Below are positions 1 to 4,728 of a DNA stretch of 5,091 nt, piece after piece. Made by a program: the position numbers and the translations under genes. Every line of letters starts with the position of its first letter. Position 1 is the stretch's first letter. Origin of the DNA: Acidobacteriaceae bacterium (GTDB lineage Bacteria > Acidobacteriota > Terriglobia > Terriglobales > SbA1); contig PLEA01000535.1 of assembly GCA_003136335.1 (NCBI GenBank), positions 1 through 5,091 on the forward strand, written 5' to 3'. Under the pieces are notes generated by a model that was given only the letters and a program-made list of their open reading frames with translations, was not told the DNA's origin and did no database searches.

Positions 1-165
1 TTTCTCTGCTACGGGTTTGCAGAGCGCCTGGGAAGGATGCTTGGCGCGACGGGGATGACCGTGATCATGCAACTTACCTCGTTCCTGCTCGTGTGCATCG
101 GCGTGCAGATCCTGTGGAACGGCGCCAGCGCGCTTTTGGTCTCGCTTCCCTTGCATATGCGCTGA
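1..165 (+). CDS. MarC-family integral membrane protein, C-terminal fragment
   Basis: The reading frame is open from the first base and ends at TGA 163-165, giving the last 54 residues of a protein that begins outside the window. The peptide has the layout of a MarC-family C-terminus. A short amphipathic stretch (ERLGRMLGATGMTVIMQL) leads into a final hydrophobic helix (FLLVCIGVQILWNGASALL). The 'LG-x-x-G' turn followed by a helix containing 'IGVQI..NG' is what I recall for this family. MarC proteins are inner-membrane proteins with about six helices. Their transport role is unproven, and the old multiple-antibiotic-resistance link for E. coli MarC was withdrawn. The gene converges on the HugZ-like gene. 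With only one helix visible the family call rests on a short motif, and another polytopic protein is possible. Confidence 0.62.
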   Translation, partial: FLCYGFAERLGRMLGATGMTVIMQLTSFLLVCIGVQILWNGASALLVSLPLHMR

Positions 166-412
166 TCGAGGGGAGCGCCGGCGAAATTTCCAAGCAGAAG
201 ACGTCGCGGAGCGGTTGCGGAACACCGAGGACACAAAGGGGTGACACTTCATTGGTCAAGGGCTCGTCCCCGAAAATGAGGATCTCCCGCTACTACCGCC
301 GCGATATTCCATGACGCTGCGGACCTGACCCGTACCGACTGACTCGCAGTCAGTCGAAAACCACGGTTTTGCTGGCCTTCGGGCAATCCAGTTGTGTGCC
401 ATATTTGGAATT
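166..412. other. Convergent intergenic region
   Basis: This stretch lies between the stop of the MarC-like gene (+) and the stop of the HugZ-like gene (-). Short open frames cross it on both strands, but their translations are rich in Arg, Ser and Pro and resemble no family I know, so I read none as a gene. Its main content is a perfect hairpin at 336-356, followed at once by a short AAAACC/GGTTTT inverted repeat. A small GCC-TTCG-GGC hairpin sits near 374-383. I see no tRNA. Confidence 0.6.
336..370. terminator. Hairpin pair, likely terminator between convergent genes
   Basis: CGACTGACT (336-344) pairs perfectly with AGTCAGTCG (348-356) around a 3-nt CGC loop, a 9-bp stem. AAAACC (357-362) and GGTTTT (365-370) follow directly as a second inverted repeat ending in four T residues on the + strand. 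The position between two convergent stops fits a transcription terminator, possibly acting on both transcripts. The T-run does not directly follow the main stem, so this is not a textbook intrinsic terminator. Confidence 0.45.
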
Positions 413-1213
413 TCATTCGGCCTGCGAGCGCGCCTGTTGCACCATTTCCACCAAGACTTTCCGAGTCTCAGCTGGGTTGCATACCTCCCGCAAGAATGCG
501 ATGCGGGCACCACGCATGCCCTCGTGGGTCTTCAAGCGCACATGAAAACCGAGGCGATCGACTGCTGTCATCGTTGCTTCCTGTGACTCAACGTGAGCAA
601 ATTTCCGGGCCAGCATGACGAGTTCATCCTTGTGGTCGGCGTTCATGTGCTGAATGATTTCAGCCATCGACTCGGCAAGAGGGTCAGGTTGGCTACGGTC
701 ATAGTCGGTGGCGGATATCCAGCCCATCACTCCGAAGCCGCCCACGTAATAAACGTCCACCACGTCCATTCTATAAAAAGAAAAGTCTTCAAAGTCTACC
801 CAATACTTGCTGTTGGCATGACGCGCCAGGTAGAGCTTGCGAGCCTCGGCCACCTCCGCGTCCGGTAGCCGCAGAACATTTCCGACCAGCGTGACCCTGG
901 ATGCTCCGAGCAGATCACCGCCAGCGTCCTCCTGGATAACCAACAGGCTGGCGCGCGGGTCGGTCTGCAAGTTCTGTGTGTGCATGGCCATGGTGCTGAT
1001 CAGGAGAATGGGACGCCCGTGATCGTCCAACCCGTAGGGCATCACGGACCCGAACGGGAACCCCGGCTGTCTCCGCGACAGGGTCGAGAGGCTACCGATG
1101 CGGCCCAAATACATCAATGTGCGCGTACGCTCGCCGAACGCCGGCTCGGGGACCGGAGGTTGGTCACTCCCTGGCCCAGGCCCGGCATGTTTTCTGACGG
1201 ATGAGGTTGTCAT
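413..1213 (-). CDS. HugZ-like pyridoxamine 5'-phosphate oxidase-fold protein with C-terminal DUF2470
   Basis: This 266-residue cytoplasmic protein has no signal peptide. Residues about 28-165 form a split-barrel flavin/PNPOx-like domain, with the family signature from GFPFGSVMPYGLDDHGRP (51-68) through MHTQNLQTDPRASLLV (77-92) and the closing YYVGGFGVMGWI (155-166). Residues about 177-262 are a DUF2470 domain, recognised by HMNADHKDELV (189-199). This two-part layout is that of the HugZ family, whose Helicobacter and Campylobacter members bind and degrade haem. Related proteins bind flavin or serve unknown redox roles, so haem oxygenase activity is possible here but not shown. The ATG at 1213 is preceded by AGGAG about 12 nt upstream, a little far. 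The HxlR gene lies 89 bp upstream on the same strand, so the two may be co-transcribed. I see no haem-uptake gene nearby. Confidence 0.9.
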   Translation of the reverse strand: MTTSSVRKHAGPGPGSDQPPVPEPAFGERTRTLMYLGRIGSLSTLSRRQPGFPFGSVMPYGLDDHGRPILLISTMAMHTQNLQTDPRASLLVIQEDAGGDLLGASRVTLVGNVLRLPDAEVAEARKLYLARHANSKYWVDFEDFSFYRMDVVDVYYVGGFGVMGWISATDYDRSQPDPLAESMAEIIQHMNADHKDELVMLARKFAHVESQEATMTAVDRLGFHVRLKTHEGMRGARIAFLREVCNPAETRKVLVEMVQQARSQAE

Positions 1214-1302
1214 TCGCGGTCTTCTCTCCTATGTGTCTTCGTCGGGCGGACCCGCGGCGCCGGCAAGATCCTCTGCGCGCCCGGCTTCGGCCACGCCACC
1301 GG

Positions 1303-1731
1303 TTAGGGGCAAGTTGCGGCCGGCGACTGAACTGGCACGCTGCGCCGCTGGGATTTCGATCCGACCGCGTTTGCGTTCGTCTTAGCGAACTGAGTGCGCG
1401 AGGCGCCTTCTCGGGTTTGTGCGCCCCAGGCATACATCGCCTCGAGAACAGGAAGTAGTGTTTCGCCAAGCGCCGTAAGCCGGTATTCAACCTTGGGCGG
1501 AACTTGTGCATACACCGTACGTTCGATCAAGCCACCGTGCTCCATCTCGCAGAGTTGCTGTGTGAGCATCTTGGCCGTAATTCCGCGCAGGAGTCGCTTG
1601 ATCTCAGCGTGGCGGCGAATCTTCGCTCGAACCAAATGCGCCACGATCAGGATTTTCCACGCCCCACCGATGTAGCGAAGGGCGTATTCGCAAGGGCACT
1701 CGCGGACCGTTTCGCTCCCGATTTTCCGCAG
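1303..1731 (-). CDS. HxlR-family winged helix-turn-helix regulator, probable CTG start
   Basis: As annotated this is 142 residues, the usual size for HxlR dimeric DNA-binding regulators. The body is canonical: GITAKMLTQQLCEMEHGGLI (50-69, recognition helix region), RTVYAQVPPKVEYRLTALGE (71-90, wing) and LLPVLEAMYAWG (92-103). The conserved N-terminal helix ECPCEYALRYIGGAWKILIV (11-30) is also in frame, but it lies upstream of the obvious GTG at 1644 and must be part of the protein. No ATG, GTG or TTG occurs in this frame between 1644 and the stop near 1827. CTG at 1731-1729 has AGGAG 8 nt upstream and gives ten residues before the CP motif, so I chose it. The alternative is a frameshift from the out-of-frame ATG at 1738. 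Cys12 sits where HypR and YodB carry their redox-sensing cysteine. It is divergent from the DUF1330 gene and may control it, itself and the HugZ-like gene. Confidence 0.85.
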   Translation of the reverse strand: MRKIGSETVRECPCEYALRYIGGAWKILIVAHLVRAKIRRHAEIKRLLRGITAKMLTQQLCEMEHGGLIERTVYAQVPPKVEYRLTALGETLLPVLEAMYAWGAQTREGASRTQFAKTNANAVGSKSQRRSVPVQSPAATCP

Positions 1732-1743
1732 ACGGCATTCTCC

Positions 1744-1764
1744 TAGTATCCAAGTGGGTAGTAT
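1744..1764. promoter_or_regulatory. Candidate HxlR operator just upstream of the regulator gene
   Basis: TAGTATCC (1744-1751), a 4-nt AAGT centre and GGGTAGTA (1756-1763) form an imperfect dyad in which 6 of 8 half-site positions are symmetric. TAGTAT is also directly repeated (1744-1749 and 1759-1764). HxlR regulators bind short dyads of this size near their own promoters. The site sits about 13 bp upstream of the proposed CTG start, so it would overlap the regulator's own leader or promoter. This is inferred from symmetry and position only. Confidence 0.4.
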
Positions 1765-1783
1765 GTCACGAAATTGTGCGTTC

Positions 1784-1812
1784 TTGACTCGACTACATAC
1801 CTGTCCTAGTGT
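1784..1812 (+). promoter_or_regulatory. Candidate sigma70-type promoter for the DUF1330 gene
   Basis: TTGACT (1784-1789, five of six matches to TTGACA) is followed after a 17-bp spacer by TAGTGT (1807-1812), which keeps the conserved T, A and final T of TATAAT. Transcription would begin near 1819, some 65 nt before the start codon. The -10 element lies inside the inverted-repeat block that begins at 1806, so a repressor bound there could block it. The -10 match is weak. Confidence 0.35.
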
Positions 1813-1844
1813 ACGCGCAATGCGCTACCGGATACGCATACTAG
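1806..1844. repeat. Nested inverted repeats in the divergent promoter region
   Basis: CTAGT (1806-1810) is inverted as ACTAG (1840-1844). Between them is the perfect 11-nt palindrome GCGCAATGCGC (1815-1825). GGATAC (1830-1835) is inverted again as GTATCC at 1854-1859, and GTATCC also occurs at 1746-1751. The repeated TAGTAT/GTATCC-type half-sites on both flanks of the divergent region suggest binding by one regulator, most simply the adjacent HxlR protein. Confidence 0.4.
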
Positions 1845-1883
1845 ACATGCCTGGTATCCATCGGCAGCGTACAGACGGGAGAA

Positions 1884-2285
1884 ATGAAACTTATGAAGAC
1901 GAACTACAAACTGGCGCTGGCCGTGCTGGCTGGAGTTCTGATCAGTGTTGCTGGCGCTAGACTGATTCGTGCGCAACAAGTCAAGACGCCACCGGCCTAC
2001 GTTATTGCGGAAGTCGAAGTAACGGACCCCATTACCTTAAAGAAATATAGTGAGAAGGCGCCGCAGATAGTCGCGTCTTTCAATGGACACTATGTCGTTC
2101 GTGGCGGCAAGATCCAGGCTCTTGAGGGCGAACCGCCAAAGGGTTTCATCGTAGTAATCGGTTTCGACAGCGCGGAGAAAGCGCTTGAGTGGTACGATTC
2201 GCCGGACTATGCGGCCATCAGGCCGTTCCGGCAAAGCCCAACTAAGAGCCGCATATTTATCGCCGAAGGCGTCGCCCCGCAATGA
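1884..2285 (+). CDS. Exported DUF1330-domain protein
   Basis: The protein has 133 residues. Residues 1-31 look like a Sec signal peptide: a basic start (MKLMKTNYK), a hydrophobic core (LALAVLAGVLISVAGA) and probable cleavage near Ala30-Gln31. The rest matches DUF1330, a small ferredoxin-like alpha+beta fold of unknown function. Visible family features are AYVIAEVEVTDP (38-49), YSEKAPQIVASFNGHYVVRGG (about 55-75), the ALEGEPP turn, ALEWYDSPDYAAIRPFRQ (100-117) and the final SRIFIAEGV (122-130). Export of a DUF1330 protein is less usual than the cytoplasmic form. ATG 1884 has GGAG only 2 nt away, and the in-frame ATG at 1893 is 11 nt from it, so the start may be either. The gene is divergent from the HxlR gene, probably sharing its control region, and a terminator-like hairpin follows it. 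Confidence 0.88.
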   Translation: MKLMKTNYKLALAVLAGVLISVAGARLIRAQQVKTPPAYVIAEVEVTDPITLKKYSEKAPQIVASFNGHYVVRGGKIQALEGEPPKGFIVVIGFDSAEKALEWYDSPDYAAIRPFRQSPTKSRIFIAEGVAPQ

Positions 2286-2324
2286 CATTGGCACTGAATC
2301 CCGGATTGTCGGCAACTCGGAAGC

Positions 2325-2347
2325 AATCCCAGCGCGTTGGGGTTTTT
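2325..2347 (+). terminator. Rho-independent-type terminator after the DUF1330 gene
   Basis: AATCCCAG (2325-2332) pairs with TTGGGGTT (2337-2344) around a CGCG loop. This gives eight pairs including two G-U wobbles, and a five-T run (2343-2347) overlaps the end of the stem. It lies about 40 nt after the DUF1330 stop, as expected for an intrinsic terminator. It also argues that the long open frame reading through here from 2282 is not translated as one protein with the deacetylase. Confidence 0.5.
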
Positions 2348-2599
2348 CCGCGTAGCCAAAAGCAAGGATGCGCTTCCAAGGACCTAAAGCCAACGACTCT
2401 GGAAAACCCTGGGCGGGAAGAGTCCGCAAGCTACGGAAAGCGTGCTGACGAAGCTCCTCACGAGCGTCGCTCCTCGTACCTGCTGCCGAACCCCGCACGG
2501 TGGGTCCGAACCTTCCGTTCTCCTGCTCTCCCGTTCGATGCCTCATACTTACATCCAAAGTCCTCACGAACAATCATTGAATATCTCAAGGATTCCGAG
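2348..2599 (+). other. Leader/intergenic region before the deacetylase gene
   Basis: The deacetylase frame is open across this stretch back to an ATG at 2282 that overlaps the DUF1330 stop. The implied 106 residues are rich in Arg, Ser and Pro, match no domain I know, and would precede a membrane anchor that works better near a true N-terminus. I therefore treat the stretch as non-coding. It holds several inverted repeats: GACTCT/AGAGTC (2395-2400 with 2419-2424), TCCG/CGGA just after it, and the palindrome GAGCGTCGCTC (2462-2472) flanked by ACGAG/CTCGT. I compared it by eye with cyclic-di-GMP-I and cobalamin riboswitch signatures and found no match. Confidence 0.45.
2588..2592 (+). promoter_or_regulatory. 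Ribosome binding site selecting the TTG start of the deacetylase gene
   Basis: AAGGA at 2588-2592 is separated by 7 nt from the TTG at 2600. The upstream ATG at 2282 has only a weak GAAGG about 12 nt away. The site therefore favours TTG, which places a hydrophobic anchor directly after a short basic N-terminus. Confidence 0.6.
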
Positions 2600-4471
2600 T
2601 TGAAACAATCTTTAGCAGTCGGGCTGCTGGCGTTCGCTTTGTGCGGGAGCGCCGCCGTTTGGAAACTTATCGCGGCCCACGCCACGCCTGCTTTGCGAAC
2701 CAAAGAAGTCCCATTGCTCGCAATCGCGCATCAGCACGCTGACCAACTTCAGCAGTTTCCAGAATCTTTCCCGCTTCAAGTCGCGGTATTCTGGACCAGC
2801 CCGGGCCCCGATCCAGAGAATCCTCTCCCACTCGTCCACTCTCTGAAAGAGATGGGCATTCCTTTTTTTGTCACTCGCGATCTCCCACAAGCCCTCCGCC
2901 ATCGCCTCGTCATCTTCTATCCTAGCGTTGATTCGCACACCTTTACCGAGCCCCAGGCCGACTTGCTGACCACGTTCGTGCGGCAGGGTGGATTTATCTT
3001 CGCCCAGAATGTGTTCTGGGGAGGCCTCCAGAATCTGTTCGGTTTTCGCAGCTTCGCTCCTTCGCGCAAACGTTATCACTTGGCATTTTCCGTAACAAAA
3101 GATCCTGTCACGAAGTATCTCAATCGCCCCGAGGAGCGCGAAACTCAACTTGGGAGCGATCACTTCCCCGAAATTATCTGGAGTAATGGATACGTTCCTG
3201 ACCCTGGCGCTGAAGTGCTGGCGCACTTTGACGACGGGAGTGCCGCTTTGCTGACGAACTCCGTTGGCAAAGGAAAGGTGTATCTCCTGGGACTGAGCTT
3301 GCTCGACGTCGTTTTGCGCAATCAGAACAATCGCGACTATGACGCCCAGCGCCACTATGTGAACACCTTTGAACCCGGCGCGGATGTTTGGCTATTGGTG
3401 CTGAGGGCTTGGTACGAAGCGTATGGCAAAGATTGGGTGCGCCTCTCCACTATCCCCGGAGGTCAGCGCTCGGCTTTGCTACTCTCCCATGATGTGGATT
3501 GGGAAAACTCATTTGCTCCGGGCCTCGACTTTGCTCGTATTGAGAAAGCGAACCAGACCAGCAGTACCTTCTTCATCCAGACCAAATATGTCGACGACGC
3601 CAACAGCAAAGCTTTCTTTTTCGCGCCCAAAATCGACATTCTTCGGCAACTGAAAACAGGCGGCTCGACCGTGGGTAGCCATTCCATCATCCATTCGCGA
3701 GGCTTCAATAAGTTCGAGTTGGGCTCGGGCCATGAAACTTATTCCAGTTATCAACCTCGTGGACTCGGATTCGATACCGCCTCGGGAGCCACCGTCTTTG
3801 GTGAAGTTCGAGTCAGCAAGGAATTACTGGACGGAGAAATTCCGGGTCAGGATACGATATTCTTCCGTGCCGGGCACCTCCGTGTTCCGATTTCTCTGCC
3901 GGAAGCCCTTGAGCGTTCCGGATATCAGTTCGACTCATCATTCACCGCCGACGATGTTCTCTCCAACTTCCCGTTTCCGCTTCCCCGCGATCTTGGGTTC
4001 GAGGAGGACAGCGAAATCTATGAATTTCCGGTTACCATCGAAGACGAAGAATCTCCCGGCTTCGCCAAACGAGTGCCCCAGGCATTGCAGGTGATTCTCG
4101 CCAACGCCGAAAACGGAGCCGTGAGTGTACTGTTAATTCATTCTAATGAATCCGTCCTGAAAGCAGCAGCCGAACAAGATTTACTTCGTCAGCTACCTTC
4201 TGACATCGTCAAAACTGACATGCTGACTTTTGCAAAATTCTGGCGCGCTCGCGATCGTCTCCAATGGAGCCTGACCGCGACCTCCGTACCCACAGAAGCC
4301 GTGCTGCAAGTAAAGTCTGACGAATCTGTGACCGGTCTTACCTTCGAATTCCAATGTCCGATGGCGACCGCCACCGGCGGTGCGACCATGTCCCTGGACC
4401 ACCGACACCTCGTTTTGCCAGAGCTCGCGCCGGGCCGCAGCGTTTCAATCCACATCAACTATCTGCACTGA
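2600..4471 (+). CDS. Membrane-anchored polysaccharide deacetylase with N-terminal amidotransferase-like domain
   Basis: From TTG 2600 the protein has 623 residues; ATG 2282 would give 729. Residues about 5-26 (LAVGLLAFALCGSAAVWKLI and onward) form a signal anchor. Residues about 58-239 resemble a class I glutamine-amidotransferase-like alpha/beta domain (VAVFWTSPG, LVIFYPSVD, FVRQGGFIFAQN, GKGKVYLLGLSLLD). No catalytic Cys-His-Glu triad is evident, so it is probably non-enzymatic. Residues about 290-520 form a NodB/CE4-like deacetylase. SHDVDW (296-301) supplies the catalytic and metal Asp, GSHSIIHS (359-366) the two metal His, FFRAGH (421-426) the motif-3 Arg, FDSSF (444-448) motif 4 and LLIHSN (511-516) the motif-5 His. 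A beta-rich tail of about 75 residues ends the protein. The likely job is periplasmic N- or O-deacetylation of an exopolysaccharide. The architecture recalls the middle and deacetylase parts of PelA without its glycoside-hydrolase domain. The substrate is unknown. An exported TPR gene follows on the same strand. Confidence 0.8.
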   Translation: MKQSLAVGLLAFALCGSAAVWKLIAAHATPALRTKEVPLLAIAHQHADQLQQFPESFPLQVAVFWTSPGPDPENPLPLVHSLKEMGIPFFVTRDLPQALRHRLVIFYPSVDSHTFTEPQADLLTTFVRQGGFIFAQNVFWGGLQNLFGFRSFAPSRKRYHLAFSVTKDPVTKYLNRPEERETQLGSDHFPEIIWSNGYVPDPGAEVLAHFDDGSAALLTNSVGKGKVYLLGLSLLDVVLRNQNNRDYDAQRHYVNTFEPGADVWLLVLRAWYEAYGKDWVRLSTIPGGQRSALLLSHDVDWENSFAPGLDFARIEKANQTSSTFFIQTKYVDDANSKAFFFAPKIDILRQLKTGGSTVGSHSIIHSRGFNKFELGSGHETYSSYQPRGLGFDTASGATVFGEVRVSKELLDGEIPGQDTIFFRAGHLRVPISLPEALERSGYQFDSSFTADDVLSNFPFPLPRDLGFEEDSEIYEFPVTIEDEESPGFAKRVPQALQVILANAENGAVSVLLIHSNESVLKAAAEQDLLRQLPSDIVKTDMLTFAKFWRARDRLQWSLTATSVPTEAVLQVKSDESVTGLTFEFQCPMATATGGATMSLDHRHLVLPELAPGRSVSIHINYLH

Positions 4472-4586
4472 CCTCGGCTCGGCAATTTCTAAAATCGAAA
4501 CACGCAGTTACCCCGCACGTAAGACAGGGAACCTTGCGTAACTACGCTCGCAGCCTATTGAGCCGATAGTGATAATAAGGATTGCA

Positions 4587-4643
4587 ATGACGGTGCATTG
4601 CTGCGCTCAGGACCTCGCTCTGACGGTCCTGTTCCTCTCCTAA
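4587..4643 (+). CDS. Possible 18-residue leader peptide
   Basis: ATG 4587 is preceded by AAGGA (4577-4581) at a 5-nt spacing, one of the best ribosome sites in the window. The frame encodes MTVHCCAQDLALTVLFLS and stops at TAA 4641-4643. A perfect 7-bp hairpin lies inside the ORF (4608-4631) and a second hairpin follows its stop, in front of the TPR gene. That order, short ORF then hairpin then gene, is typical of translational attenuation. I see no run of one regulatory codon, and the ORF may be chance. Confidence 0.25.
   Translation: MTVHCCAQDLALTVLFLS
4608..4631 (+). repeat. Perfect 7-bp hairpin inside the leader
   Basis: CAGGACC (4608-4614) is perfectly complementary to GGTCCTG (4625-4631) around a 10-nt loop. 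The following TTCCTCTCC is pyrimidine-rich but is not a T-run, so a plain intrinsic terminator is doubtful. It overlaps the 18-codon ORF, so a ribosome translating that ORF would melt it. Confidence 0.45.
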
Positions 4644-4648
4644 ACAGA

Positions 4649-4665
4649 TTCAATTGCTGATTGAA
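4649..4665 (+). repeat. 6-bp hairpin next to the AGGAG before the TPR gene
   Basis: TTCAAT (4649-4654) pairs perfectly with ATTGAA (4660-4665) around TGCTG. AGGAG (4668-4672), a possible ribosome site for ATG 4684, begins two bases later. The AT-rich stem is weak. It could affect ribosome access if ATG 4684 is the true start. Confidence 0.35.
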
Positions 4666-4728
4666 CCAGGAGCCGTGGACGCAATGCCGGCTTCGGATCG
4701 AGCGGACCACAATTCGCTGGAGTTTGTC

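Larger units (their letters stand above)
4472..4728 (+). other. Intergenic leader between deacetylase and TPR genes
   Basis: These 257 nt hold no long gene but are rich in inverted repeats. CGCAGTTAC (4503-4511) pairs with GTAACTACG (4538-4546), eight of nine positions, around a 26-nt loop containing CCC and GGG runs. Two perfect hairpins follow nearer the TPR gene, and an 18-codon ORF lies between. GATAAT at 4571-4576 resembles a -10 element, but I see no convincing -35 at 16-18 bp. The gap is long for an operon in which both genes face the same way, so separate or regulated expression of the TPR gene is likely. Confidence 0.5.

Noticed and set aside
300..400. tRNA-like fold around the strong hairpin
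   Set aside because: There is no cloverleaf: the hairpin has a 3-nt loop, and no acceptor stem, T-loop or anticodon arm can be assembled.
1164..1511. 115-residue minus-strand open frame overlapping HugZ and HxlR
   Set aside because: It is Arg-rich and low in recognisable structure, and it overlaps two confidently identified genes in another frame.
2350..2445. Possible cyclic-di-GMP-I (GEMM) or cobalamin riboswitch before the deacetylase
   Set aside because: Fragments such as CCTAAAGCC and CCGCAAGCTACGG look suggestive, but the required conserved blocks and their order are absent.
2037..2573. 178-residue open frame on the minus strand
   Set aside because: It lies antisense to the well-supported DUF1330 gene and the leader. 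Its translation matches no family I know and reads like a complement of coding sequence.
2612..3355. 247-residue open frame on the minus strand
   Set aside because: It is fully antisense to the N-terminal half of the deacetylase protein, whose frame has clear domain motifs. No domain or ribosome site supports the minus frame.
4571..4590. Sigma-54 (-24/-12) promoter before the TPR gene, based on TTGCA
   Set aside because: No GG dinucleotide occurs at the required distance upstream of the TTGC.
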